From Agrobacterium tumefaciens str. B6 (lineage in GTDB: Bacteria; Pseudomonadota; Alphaproteobacteria; Rhizobiales; Rhizobiaceae), in assembly GCF_001541315.1 (NCBI RefSeq), contig NZ_LMVK01000011.1, positions 1 through 64,000 of the forward strand: DNA of 64,000 nt, given 5' to 3'. The position numbers and the translations under genes were made by a program. The stretch's first letter is position 1. The number at the start of each line of letters is the position of its first letter. The notes beneath the pieces are model-generated. The model was not told the origin of the DNA and searched no databases. It was given only the letters and a program-made list of their open reading frames with translations. Shown here piece after piece: positions 8,119-16,435 of the stretch.

Positions 8119-9691
8119 GTTCCATCTCCTGGCTGATCGGCATGGAAATGGTAAAGACCGCCCCGCCGAGAGGATGATTGTCACCGGTAAGCCTGCCGCC
8201 CCGTGCTTCCAGTGTCGTGCGGCAGATGGAAAGCCCCATGCCCATTCCCGTCTCCTTGGTCGTGAAAAACGGCGAAAACAGCTTTTCCTTCATCTGCACC
8301 GGGAAACCCGGCCCATTGTCGTGAACCGCAATATGAATATTGTCCCTGTCTTCGCGCTCCTTCCGCACCGTGATGGTGCGATTGCCGGTGCCCGCCTCGT
8401 CCATGGCCTGAATGGCGTTGGTGAGAAGGTTGATGAGGACCTGCTGCAATTCGATCCTGACGGCTGTTATCGGTGGTGTGGCCGTTTTTTCCACATGCAC
8501 CGTGGTTCCGCTGCGTTCCAGCTCATGTTCGAGAAGGCTTAGCGTTTCATCGATGAACTCATCGAGGTCGAAGGTTTCCATCTTGCCGCTCGTATGGGCG
8601 AGCAGGCTGCGCGTGTTCTGGATGATTTCACTGGCGCGCTGCCCGTCGCGGATCATGCGTTCGGCCGAGCGGCGGGGGGCGGCAATATCCGGCGGATCGC
8701 GATCGAGCCACCGCAGCAATGTCTGCGCATTGACGATGATGGCGCCAAGCGGCTGGTTCAGGTCGTGGGAGAGCGATGCGGACATGGCTCCGACGGCTGC
8801 CGCCTTCGAGGCTTTTGTCAGCTCCGCCTGTGCCTCGGCCAGCGCCTTCAGCGCCATTTCGCGCTGGGTGATATCCACCATGCTGACCACCACACGGTTG
8901 AAGGAGGCCGCCTCCGCGGGGAAACTGATTGAAAGAAGCACCAGCTTGTCTTCGCCGGTGTCGGTGCGCACCACCACCTTGTCTTCGAAGACACGCCGAT
9001 TGTCGATGATCGCCTGCAGGACATCGACGAACTTGCCGGACGAAGAAACGACCGACTGCTGGAGGGTGCCGCGGATAGAGGAATCGTAACCCAGCATTTC
9101 CTTTCCGGCTTCATTTGACGCAACAACCGTGATGAGATCGATGCATTGCTGCGTAAAACCCGGGTTAGCGCGCGCATGGGCCCGTATGTCGGTGATACCC
9201 CGCTGCTTGAGGCCCATCAGCAGGGCGTGAAGCTTCGAATAGTCGCGTTCCCAGAGTGCGACGCGCGTGCGGTCGAAAATGGAGCGATAACGCTCCTCGC
9301 TTTCCTTCAGCGCCGCATTGACGGATAGCATTGCCAGCCGGGCGGTCTCCGTTTTCAAAAGCAGCATGGTCGTGACGGCAAGTGCCGCAAGGGCGACAAC
9401 CAACCGAAGGGCCGACTGGAAATCCGCATCCTGCGCGTGGGTCGTTGCATAGGACAGGAGGGAAAGAATTGCACAGGCACAGGAGATCGCGATCAGTCCC
9501 GACCAGCTTACAGTCTGCGCGGCCAAAAGGACCGTGATGACATAGAGCACCGCGATCGCGCCTTCTATGTCGGTATAGGTATCGACGTAAAATACCGCGG
9601 CCGCCAGTGCCAGCGCCCCAAGGCCAAAGGCCAGATGGTGGGCTCGGCCTTCCGGCTCGCGCGCGCGAAACATCCTTGACGCAATCGACAT
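8111..9691 (-). CDS. Sensor histidine kinase with N-terminal membrane domain and PAS-like region
   Basis: 526 aa inner-membrane kinase. Residues about 18-112 hold several hydrophobic helices without a clear large periplasmic loop. Residues 131-280 form a PAS-like sensor region ending in VVSMVDITQREMALKAL. The dimerisation/phospho-acceptor helix has His309 (SASLSHDLNQPLGAI), followed by an ATPase domain with N box (NLLTNAIQAM), DNGPGF and a G2 box (GMGMGLSICR). This is the FixL/NodV-like class. The promoter at 9744-9759 has a near-perfect palindrome also found before the bicupin operon, suggesting autoregulation. The signal is unknown; oxalate or acid stress would fit the target gene. Confidence 0.85.
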   Translation of the reverse strand: MSIASRMFRAREPEGRAHHLAFGLGALALAAAVFYVDTYTDIEGAIAVLYVITVLLAAQTVSWSGLIAISCACAILSLLSYATTHAQDADFQSALRLVVALAALAVTTMLLLKTETARLAMLSVNAALKESEERYRSIFDRTRVALWERDYSKLHALLMGLKQRGITDIRAHARANPGFTQQCIDLITVVASNEAGKEMLGYDSSIRGTLQQSVVSSSGKFVDVLQAIIDNRRVFEDKVVVRTDTGEDKLVLLSISFPAEAASFNRVVVSMVDITQREMALKALAEAQAELTKASKAAAVGAMSASLSHDLNQPLGAIIVNAQTLLRWLDRDPPDIAAPRRSAERMIRDGQRASEIIQNTRSLLAHTSGKMETFDLDEFIDETLSLLEHELERSGTTVHVEKTATPPITAVRIELQQVLINLLTNAIQAMDEAGTGNRTITVRKEREDRDNIHIAVHDNGPGFPVQMKEKLFSPFFTTKETGMGMGLSICRTTLEARGGRLTGDNHPLGGAVFTISMPISQEMEHA

Positions 9692-9743
9692 TGTTCCCCC
9701 GATGCGATTTTTGCCGACAATACGGTTTTTTCAGCACAACCTG

Positions 9744-9759
9744 ACCTATACATAGGTCT
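9744..9759 (-). promoter_or_regulatory. Candidate autoregulatory site of the FixJ-type kinase operon
   Basis: Plus strand ACCTATACATAGGTCT; its first 14 bases are a perfect palindrome (ACCTAT-AC-ATAGGT). It lies 53 bases upstream of the kinase start and matches the site at 6804-6819 in 14 of 16 positions. Confidence 0.55.
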
Positions 9760-9895
9760 TGGTTGCCACCGTCGTCGAAACATCAGGATAGCGGTAAAAC
9801 GGCACGGCGCTATATCGAAAAATCCGCATATATGGCCGGTCATCCACAGGCCATGCCTGATGGCCCGAGGTGAGGTCCAACCCAAACGGTGGGGA

Positions 9896-9930
9896 GAAGA
9901 GCGCGCAACGACCGCTGCGTTGCGCGCCGG
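9896..9930 (-). terminator. Terminator of the molybdopterin oxidoreductase gene
   Basis: Ten-base perfect arms GCGCGCAACG (9901-9910) and CGTTGCGCGC (9918-9927) with a seven-base loop, directly after the 9942 stop. On the minus strand the stem is followed by a pyrimidine-rich TCTTCTCC rather than a clean T run. Confidence 0.6.
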
Positions 9931-9941
9931 GCCTTCGGTCG

Positions 9942-12236
9942 TCAGGCGGCTGCCGGGCTCACCGTGATCGGGACACCCTTGTAGGAAGGCGTTCCGGAAA
10001 GGCGGTCATAATGGCCGAGCGCCACCACCGCATTCGTTTCCGGATAATAGCCTGCGGCCGACCCCTTCGGGATATTGTATTCGACGGCGGTGAAACCCTG
10101 AACGAGGTGTCGGTCTTTATTTTCTGGGCCGATGCCGTGAATATCGATGCGATCACCATCCTTCAGGCCGCGCTCCGCAAGGTCGTGCCGGTTCATGAAG
10201 ATGATGTCCCTTCGGCCGAAGACGCCGCGATAACGGTCATCCATGCCATAGATCGTCGTATTGTACTGATCGTGGCTGCGGATCGTGGTCAGCACGAGGG
10301 CGTCCGGATTGGAGATGAGCGGATCTTCCTCAAGTCCTGTGGCGACAAGGAAATTGGCCTTGCCGCTCTGCGTGTTCCAGCGGCGGAAGGAGGCCGCGAC
10401 ATCAAGGCGAAAACCGCCTTTTACCCGAACCCGGCTGTTGAAATCCCTGAAATCGGGAAAGACCTCTTCGATCTTGTCACGGATCCGGTCGTAATCGGCA
10501 ATCAGCCAATCCCAGTCTATTCCATGGCGGCTGCCGATTGTCGCTTTGGCGATGCCCGCGATGATGGCCGGCTCCGACCTGACCAGCTCCCCGGGCGGGT
10601 TCAGGAAACCGCGAGAGGCATGCACCATCGACATCGAGTCCTCGACTGTCACGGCCTGCGGGCCCAAGGACTGGGTATCCAGATCGGTGCGTCCAAGGCA
10701 GGGCAGGATCAGCGATGTCCTGGCTGTGAGAAGGTGCGAGCGGTTTAGTTTTGTTGCGATGTGAACGGCGAGATCGAGGTTGCGCATGCCCTTGAAGGTC
10801 GCGCCGGTATCCGACATGGCGACGGCGAGGTTTCCGCCAAGACAGATTAGCACCCGGGACTCGCCGGCAATGATCGCCTCGACGGCCTCTATGGCATTGT
10901 GGCCTTTTTCCGCAGGGGGACGAAAACCGAATGCTCGCTCCATGCCGTCCAGCAGCGCCTTGTTCGGGATTTCGGTGATGCCGACGGTGCGGTCGCCCTG
11001 AACATTGGAGTGGCCGCGAATGGGCGCAATTCCCGCGCCCGGGCGGCCCATATTACCGCGCAGCAGCAGCAGATTTGCGATCTGCTGCACGTTGCCCGTG
11101 CCCTTGGCGTGCTGCGTGATGCCCATGCCGTAACAGATGATGACATTGGAGGCGTTCACATAAATCCGGGCAGCGCTTTCAAGCGCCTCCTTCGTCAGCC
11201 CACTGACGGAGCAGATGGTGTCCCAGGAGGTAGCGTCGATGTCGGCGCGCAGTGCGTCGAGACCGTCGGTGTGTTCTTCGATGAAGGTTCGGTCGAGCAC
11301 ACCGGCACCACCCGCCTTCTGGTTTTCCGCATCCAGTTCGAACACCGCTTTCATGATGCCCTTGAGGGCTGCGAGATCGCCGCCGGTGCGCAGTTGATGG
11401 TAGGCGGAGGCGATGGGCGTCGAAGAGAGCGTCGCCATTTCTATCGGGTCCTGTGGCGCGGCGAAGCGTTCCAGCGCCCGTTCCTTCAGCGGATTGAAGA
11501 CCACGATCGGCACGCCGCGTTTTGCGGCATTATGCAGCGTCGTCATCATGCGCGGATGGTTGGTGCCGGGATTGTGGCCGAAGCTGAAGATCGCATCGGC
11601 ATGATCGAAATCCTCCAGCGTCACCGTGCCTTTGCCGACGCCGATGGATTTCGGAAGGCCGACGCTGGTGGCCTCGTGGCACATGTTGGAACAATCAGGG
11701 AAATTGTTCGTCCCATAGGCGCGCACGAAAAGCTGATAGAGAAAGGCGGCCTCGTTGGACGCCCGGCCGGATGTATAAAATTCCGCCTTGTCGGGGTCGT
11801 CGAGCTTGTTGAGTTCCTGCGCGATCAGATTGAAGGCGTCGTCCCATGCGATTGGCTCATAGCAATCGCTTTCGGCATTGTAATGCAGGGGAAGGGTCAG
11901 CCGGCCGGCATCCTCCAGCTTGTGATCCGTCCATTGCCACAGTTCGGAAACCGTATGCTGGGCGAAAAATTCGGGTCCGGATCGTTTCGCCGTCGATTCC
12001 CAGGTGATGGCCTTGGCGCCGTTTTCGCAGAACTCAAAGGATGAGGTGTGTTTGGGGTCGGGCCAGGCGCAGCCGGGACAGTCGAAACCTTCGGGCTGAT
12101 TGGCCTTGAGCAGCGTCATCGTGCCCTGCGCGACGATCTGCTGGTGCGCGAGCGTTTTCGCAACGGCTTTCAATGCATCCCAGCCGCCGGCTGGGTGATC
12201 GTATTTTTCAATACCTTCGGGCCGTTCTTCCGCCAT
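9942..12236 (-). CDS. FdhF/YdeP-family molybdopterin oxidoreductase
   Basis: 764 aa catalytic subunit of the formate-dehydrogenase-like molybdopterin superfamily, nearest to the YdeP branch. The N-terminal GFDCPGCAWPDP motif is the YdeP signature and replaces the classical CxxCxxxC cluster pattern. Downstream are the usual cofactor-binding blocks (YTSGRASNEAAFLYQLFVRAYGTNN, FGHNPGTNHPRMM, MGRPGAGIAPIRGHSNVQGDRT) and the C-terminal dinucleotide domain (TTIRSHDQYNTTIYGMDDRYRGV). YdeP itself is linked to acid tolerance. The start at 12236 (AAGGA upstream) gives MAEERPEG; the longer frame has no family similarity. It stands alone, divergent from dps, with its own terminator. Confidence 0.88.
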   Translation of the reverse strand: MAEERPEGIEKYDHPAGGWDALKAVAKTLAHQQIVAQGTMTLLKANQPEGFDCPGCAWPDPKHTSSFEFCENGAKAITWESTAKRSGPEFFAQHTVSELWQWTDHKLEDAGRLTLPLHYNAESDCYEPIAWDDAFNLIAQELNKLDDPDKAEFYTSGRASNEAAFLYQLFVRAYGTNNFPDCSNMCHEATSVGLPKSIGVGKGTVTLEDFDHADAIFSFGHNPGTNHPRMMTTLHNAAKRGVPIVVFNPLKERALERFAAPQDPIEMATLSSTPIASAYHQLRTGGDLAALKGIMKAVFELDAENQKAGGAGVLDRTFIEEHTDGLDALRADIDATSWDTICSVSGLTKEALESAARIYVNASNVIICYGMGITQHAKGTGNVQQIANLLLLRGNMGRPGAGIAPIRGHSNVQGDRTVGITEIPNKALLDGMERAFGFRPPAEKGHNAIEAVEAIIAGESRVLICLGGNLAVAMSDTGATFKGMRNLDLAVHIATKLNRSHLLTARTSLILPCLGRTDLDTQSLGPQAVTVEDSMSMVHASRGFLNPPGELVRSEPAIIAGIAKATIGSRHGIDWDWLIADYDRIRDKIEEVFPDFRDFNSRVRVKGGFRLDVAASFRRWNTQSGKANFLVATGLEEDPLISNPDALVLTTIRSHDQYNTTIYGMDDRYRGVFGRRDIIFMNRHDLAERGLKDGDRIDIHGIGPENKDRHLVQGFTAVEYNIPKGSAAGYYPETNAVVALGHYDRLSGTPSYKGVPITVSPAAA

Positions 12237-12651
12237 GTTGGAATTCCTTCGATTTTGCAGATTGACGATTGTCGTGCCCGCTGAGGCTAACGCAACGGCG
12301 AAAGAGTAAACATAATACTCAGGCATAGGTTGCCTGCAGGTCCGAGGCCGAAACGAAAAAAAGGCCGCCTCCTGCGGCGGGGGCGGCCTTGGCGGATCGG
12401 GAGGAGATCCGCGGCTCCGGGGGAGGGGGACACCGGAGACGATGGCTTCTGCGAGCCAATCGCCCTGGGGCGGGGCGACAGGCGAAAACTATCCCGGGTT
12501 CGAAATTGCCGAAACTACACTTAGGTATCGGGTGGACTGTACCAGCAGCCGATTTCTCCCGAGCCATCCTTCTTTCTATCCTCTGTGCCGATCAGACAGC
12601 CGCAACAGGGGCGCTCAACAACGGGCGGTCGATTGCAAAAGGAGAACGATC
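12237..12651. other. Divergent intergenic region between the YdeP-type gene and dps
   Basis: 415 bases. Apart from the candidate small RNA (12354-12440) it should contain the promoters of both flanking genes. No promoter box could be assigned with confidence. Confidence 0.5.
12354..12440 (-). ncRNA. Candidate small RNA with two CCUCCC-loop hairpins and a terminator
   Basis: On the minus strand three stem-loops follow each other. First, CTCCGG/CCGGAG around a 12-base C-rich loop containing CCCCCTCCC. Second, GCGGATC/GATCCGC with loop TCCTCCC. Third, AAGGCCGCC/GGCGGCCTT followed by seven T, a classic Rho-independent terminator. No minus-strand gene precedes the terminator. CU-rich anti-Shine-Dalgarno loops before a terminator are the hallmark of alphaproteobacterial small RNAs such as the rhizobial alpha-r14 family and the Rhodobacter CcsR group. 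The 5' end is not defined by the sequence; the coordinate given is the outermost stem. Confidence 0.55.
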
Positions 12652-13170
12652 ATGGACACGACCACAGCCGCCAAAAACCGCAAGCTTCCACTCGCAACGC
12701 CGACCGACCTTGGCGCTGAAGCGAGCCGCGACATCGCCGCTGCGCTGACCGCGCTGCTGGCGGATGTCTTCACGCTCTACATCAAGACCAAGAATTTCCA
12801 CTGGCATGTTTCCGGTCCGCATTTCCGTGATTATCACACGCTGCTGGACGAACAGGGCGCGCAGATCTTTGCGATGACCGACGACATTGCCGAAAGGGCG
12901 CGCAAGATCGGCGGCACGACCATCCGCTCCATCGGCCATATCGGTCGCCTGCAGCGTCTCCTTGATAATGACGCCGACTTCGTCACGCCGGAGGATATGC
13001 TTGCCGAACTGCGTGAGGACAACAAGCAGCTTACCGCCATCCTGCGGCAAACGCACAGCCTCACCTCCGACCTCAACGACCACGCCACTACCAGCCTGAT
13101 CGAAAACTGGATCGACGAGACCGAGCGCCGCACCTGGTTCCTGTTTGAAACCACCCGCCGCGCCCGCTGA
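12652..13170 (+). CDS. dps: Dps family DNA-binding ferritin
   Basis: 172 aa mini-ferritin that stores iron and protects DNA from peroxide. The ferroxidase-site signature [22 protein letters not shown] is complete, and the four-helix body ([40 protein letters not shown]) matches the family in order and length. The start at 12652 has AAAAGGAGAA upstream; the in-frame extension to 12442 is non-coding. The next gene, a hydrolase, begins 19 bases after the stop, so the two form an operon. Confidence 0.95.
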   Translation: MDTTTAAKNRKLPLATPTDLGAEASRDIAAALTALLADVFTLYIKTKNFHWHVSGPHFRDYHTLLDEQGAQIFAMTDDIAERARKIGGTTIRSIGHIGRLQRLLDNDADFVTPEDMLAELREDNKQLTAILRQTHSLTSDLNDHATTSLIENWIDETERRTWFLFETTRRAR

Positions 13171-13189
13171 AACCAGGCAGGAAACCGAA

Positions 13190-14170
13190 ATGACCGACAA
13201 TCCTATCGAGCTCGCAATTTCCAGACGGCATGTTCTGCTGGCCGGCGCCGCTCTTTCCACCGCGATGGCCATGCCATCAACAGCCTTTTCAAAATCCATC
13301 CCATCCCGCAACGAAGGAGCATTTCCAATGACCGGATCATTCGTAAAGACCAAGGACGGCGTCGATATCTATTTCAAGGACTGGGGTCCGAAGGATGCCC
13401 AGCCGATCGTCTTCCATCACGGCTGGCCTTTGTCCTCCGACGACTGGGACGCGCAGATGCTGTTCTTCGCCCAGAACGGTTACCGCGTCGTGGCCCATGA
13501 CCGTCGCGGCCACGGCCGTTCCCAGCAGGTGAGCGACGGCCACGACATGGATCATTATGCCGCCGATGCATCCGCCGTTGCCGAACATCTCGATCTCAGG
13601 AATGCGGTTCACATTGGCCACTCGACCGGCGGCGGAGAGGTCGCGCGTTACGTCGCCAAATTCGGCGAGCCGCAGGGCCGCGTTGCCAAGGCCGTGCTCG
13701 TCTCCGCCGTTCCGCCGCTGATGCTGAAGACGCCTTCCAATCCCGGCGGCCTGCCGATCGAAGTCTTCGACAGCTTCCGCAAGGGCGTAGCCGAAAACCG
13801 CGCCCAGTTCTTCCTCGACGTGCCGACCGGTCCGTTCTATGGCTTCAACCGTCCGGATGCCAAAGTCTATCCCGGTGTCATCCAGAACTGGTGGCGTCAG
13901 GGCATGATGGGTAGCGCCAAGGCCCATTATGACGGTGTAAAAGCCTTCTCGGAAACCGATCAGACGGAAGACCTGAAGGCGATCACGGTGCCGACGCTCG
14001 TTCTCCACGGCGATGACGACCAGGTCGTGCCGATCGCAGATTCTGCCGAATTGTCGGTCAAACTGCTGAAGAATGGTACGCTGAAGGTGTATAAGGGGTA
14101 TCCGCACGGCATGCTGACCACCCATGCCGATGTCATTAATCCGGATCTGTTGGCCTTTGTGAAGAGCTGA
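13190..14170 (+). CDS. Alpha/beta hydrolase, chloroperoxidase/esterase type, possible dual start
   Basis: 326 aa from the 13190 ATG (AGGCAGGAAA upstream). The catalytic core has an oxyanion [11 protein letters not shown] motif, nucleophile Ser145 (GHSTGGGE), acid Asp in [11 protein letters not shown] and His in YPHGMLTTH, as in cofactor-free haloperoxidases and aryl esterases. Residues 1-46 add a twin-Arg-like leader ([19 protein letters not shown]). A second ATG at 13328 has a very good AAGGAG and starts at exactly the family's normal first residue ([11 protein letters not shown]), so both an exported and a cytosolic form could be made. It is paired with dps, suggesting an oxidative-stress role. 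Confidence 0.85.
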   Translation: MTDNPIELAISRRHVLLAGAALSTAMAMPSTAFSKSIPSRNEGAFPMTGSFVKTKDGVDIYFKDWGPKDAQPIVFHHGWPLSSDDWDAQMLFFAQNGYRVVAHDRRGHGRSQQVSDGHDMDHYAADASAVAEHLDLRNAVHIGHSTGGGEVARYVAKFGEPQGRVAKAVLVSAVPPLMLKTPSNPGGLPIEVFDSFRKGVAENRAQFFLDVPTGPFYGFNRPDAKVYPGVIQNWWRQGMMGSAKAHYDGVKAFSETDQTEDLKAITVPTLVLHGDDDQVVPIADSAELSVKLLKNGTLKVYKGYPHGMLTTHADVINPDLLAFVKS

Positions 14171-14237
14171 TCACCTGAAACGGCCGCCGCCGGAAAAAGC
14201 GGATGGCGGCCAATTTCTCGCGCGGAAGGAGATTCCG

Positions 14238-14408
14238 ATGCCGTTCAAACCATCTTATGAAGACCTTGCCCTTCGTGACGGCATCGCAAGCCTGCCCGAG
14301 ATGGAGGATATTCAGCTGGAGCTTCCTCTGTCCCGGCAAGCCGAGGCGGAAAACCGGATCGATGCGAACCCGGAGCCGTCGAGCGACGAAACGAAATTTC
14401 AGGACTGA
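14238..14408 (+). CDS. Small hypothetical protein, 56 aa
   Basis: A short frame with a near-ideal ribosome site (GGAAGGAGATTCCG before the ATG). The product starts MPFKPSYEDLALRDGIASLP, is acidic and charged, and has no hydrophobic segment or cysteine. It follows the hydrolase by 67 bases. I do not recognise a family; the ribosome site and codon use are the support. Confidence 0.5.
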   Translation: MPFKPSYEDLALRDGIASLPEMEDIQLELPLSRQAEAENRIDANPEPSSDETKFQD

Positions 14409-14559
14409 TCGATGCGATCGCCGTCCTCGACGGTAGCTTATTGTATCAGCAACCAGTCTGACTACATCGAGGTACCGTTTTCGGTTTCGATGGAAAACTC
14501 TCGACACAACGCTTCTCCATCAAGTGACGCAATATCGTTATTCATGATGGAGATCCGAG

Positions 14560-14763
14560 ATGACCAACGCAGTGTCGCTTCTGTCGATCCGCAGGGTTTT
14601 GAATGAGTTCTGCGCAGAGAACCGCCTGCCGATCGGCTGCTCGATAGCCGTTGACGCCGCAAAATACCTGATCAGGATCGCCTCCACGGACGCCGTGTCC
14701 GGATCAATGCTGCGATCTGCGCTGGATCAGTGGATGGCGGAACGTGTCGCGGTTGCGGCCTGA
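14560..14763 (+). CDS. Small hypothetical protein, 67 aa
   Basis: Starts MTNAVSLLSIRRVLNEFCAE with GGAG eight bases upstream and ends just before a strong terminator. It looks helical and soluble; no known domain was recognised. The context (end of a dps/hydrolase stress cluster) gives no specific role. Confidence 0.5.
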   Translation: MTNAVSLLSIRRVLNEFCAENRLPIGCSIAVDAAKYLIRIASTDAVSGSMLRSALDQWMAERVAVAA

Positions 14764-14785
14764 AATCTTCTGGCCTCAGATACGG

Positions 14786-14826
14786 AAAAAGCCGTTCCTC
14801 GACTGGTGTCGAGCGACGGCTTTTTT
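14786..14826 (+). terminator. Rho-independent terminator after the 67-aa gene
   Basis: Long hairpin with outer arms AAAAAGCCGT and ACGGCTTTTT and inner arms CTCGAC and GTCGAG around a short loop. It has T tracts on both strands and so could also end the converging epoxide hydrolase transcript, whose stop lies 91 bases away. Confidence 0.85.
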
Positions 14827-14916
14827 GGTGCAGAAACGCCCAAGCGTTAAATCGGACAGCAACACGAGGATGTGGTGAAGCGCGGCCCGGGAACCGCGCT
14901 TCCAGAATGACGTCTC

Positions 14917-16239
14917 TCAGCGCAGCTTTCTGAAAGCGTCACGAAGCTCTCTTGAGAAAATCCCGGGCTGCTCCCAGGCGGCGAAATGTCCGCCATGATC
15001 GACCTGATGATAATAGGTCAGCGATGGATAGGCCTGCCTGCTCCAGCTCTCCGGAGCCTGATAGATTTCCTTCGGGAAAACGGTGATGCCGACGGGGATC
15101 TTGATGTCCCTGGTTTTCTGGGCGTCCGCGCTGAAGTTGTTGTTGTTGTTTTCCCAATAGAAGCGCGCGCCGGACGCGCCGCTGTTGGTCAACCAGTAGA
15201 GCGTGATGTCGTTGAGCATTTCATCCCTGGAAAGCACGCTTTCGGGCTCGCCATTGCTGTCGCTCCATTGCGCGAATTTCTCGTAGATGAAGGATGCGAG
15301 ACCGACAGGTGAATCCGACAGGGAATAGCCGATCGTCTGGGGTCTTGTGACCATCATTGCGCCATAGGCAGCGTTCCTGCCGAAAAACTCTTTGAGCGAG
15401 TCATAGGCATTTCGTTCCGGCGCAGACAGGTCCGCAGGGGCCGGATCACCGCTGTTGATGGCTTTCATGAGCGCACCGGGAACGGTGGCCGGCATATTGA
15501 GATGGATGCCGAGCAGACCCTTTGGCGCCTGCCGGGCAAGCGCATCGGAAATGACCGAACCATGATCGCCGCCCTGGGAAACATAACGCGTGTAGCCGAG
15601 GCGCTTCACAAGGGTGTCCCAGGCGCGAGCAACACGGTCCGGTCCCCAGCCCAGATCGGTCGGATGGCCTGAAAAACCATAGCCGGGGATGGAGGGAATG
15701 ATCACGTCGAACGCGTCTTCGGCTTTGCCGCCATAAGCGGTCGGGTCCGTCAACGGGCCGATAACTTTTGTGAACTCGAAGATTGAACCCGGCCAGCCGT
15801 GGGTGAGGATGACAGGCAAGGCGTTGGGATGGCGTGAGCGGACATGAATGAAGTGGATGTCGACGCCGTCGATCGTGGTGATGAACTGCGGCAATGCGTT
15901 GAGTTCTTTCTCGGCATTTCGCCAGTCATAGTCGCTGCCCCAGTATCGGACGAGATCCTGAACCCGCGCCAGCTGGATGCCCTGGGAAATATCGCCAACG
16001 GTTTCCTTATCCGGCCAGCGCGCATTCCTGATCCTCGCCTTGAGGTCGTCAATCTGTGACTGATCGACATGAACCTGGAACGGCCGAATGCTGTCGTCGG
16101 CAGAGGCGGTTTCGGATTGGGGGGGTTTGACAGTCTCAACTGCCAAGGCAGGAGTGAAGGCCATCAACACGGTCATTGCAGACCCAAGGACAATCGCGGT
16201 GTTGTTTCCGCCTTTTGCAGGGTGAAGGACGTCGGTCAT
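14917..16239 (-). CDS. Exported epoxide hydrolase with EHN domain
   Basis: 440 aa. The start at 16239 is chosen because GGAGAG lies six bases upstream; two earlier ATGs have nothing similar. A signal peptide (NTAIVLGSAMTVLMAF, then TPALA) precedes the N-terminal epoxide hydrolase domain (IRPFQVHVDQSQIDDLKARI..RWPD, residues 51-76). The alpha/beta hydrolase core has HGWPGS at 148-152, IPGYGFSG, nucleophile Asp225 (SQGGDHGSVI) and a C-terminal catalytic His region (DHGGHFAAWEQP). It would open epoxides in the periplasm. It has its own promoter carrying element A of the shared GGATAC group. Confidence 0.85.
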   Translation of the reverse strand: MTDVLHPAKGGNNTAIVLGSAMTVLMAFTPALAVETVKPPQSETASADDSIRPFQVHVDQSQIDDLKARIRNARWPDKETVGDISQGIQLARVQDLVRYWGSDYDWRNAEKELNALPQFITTIDGVDIHFIHVRSRHPNALPVILTHGWPGSIFEFTKVIGPLTDPTAYGGKAEDAFDVIIPSIPGYGFSGHPTDLGWGPDRVARAWDTLVKRLGYTRYVSQGGDHGSVISDALARQAPKGLLGIHLNMPATVPGALMKAINSGDPAPADLSAPERNAYDSLKEFFGRNAAYGAMMVTRPQTIGYSLSDSPVGLASFIYEKFAQWSDSNGEPESVLSRDEMLNDITLYWLTNSGASGARFYWENNNNNFSADAQKTRDIKIPVGITVFPKEIYQAPESWSRQAYPSLTYYHQVDHGGHFAAWEQPGIFSRELRDAFRKLR

Positions 16240-16301
16240 ATTTCTCTCCATATCGATGTGTTCCGCGACCATTTCGCGTCCGAAACAGGTAGATGTTGAT
16301 C

Positions 16302-16317
16302 GTATCCCGGCTGTTTC
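16302..16317 (-). promoter_or_regulatory. Shared promoter element, copy A (epoxide hydrolase)
   Basis: Minus strand GAAACAGCCGGGATAC, 63 bases before the start at 16239. It belongs to the five-member group described in the findings. Confidence 0.55.
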
Positions 16318-16435
16318 TTTCGACCTGCTGTTGCGTCACCAAACGTCGGTTTTCGCACGGCTGACACTTGTGGATACAAAGTCGGCCTGAAGCAGAACGG
16401 GAGTGCGCCGGGATCGGCGCTGCAGACTTCTCGCG

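Noticed and set aside
9870-12044. Long open frames on the plus strand opposite the molybdopterin oxidoreductase
   Set aside because: They have no ribosome sites, no recognisable domains and a composition explained by the GC-rich codons of the gene on the other strand. The same holds for other long antisense frames, for example over 7610-8542 and 50837-52252.
12509-12530. GAAACTACACTTAGGTATC before dps as a sixth copy of the shared GGATAC element
   Set aside because: The GAAAC half matches but the second half is inverted (GTATC) and the spacing differs by three bases. It was not counted.
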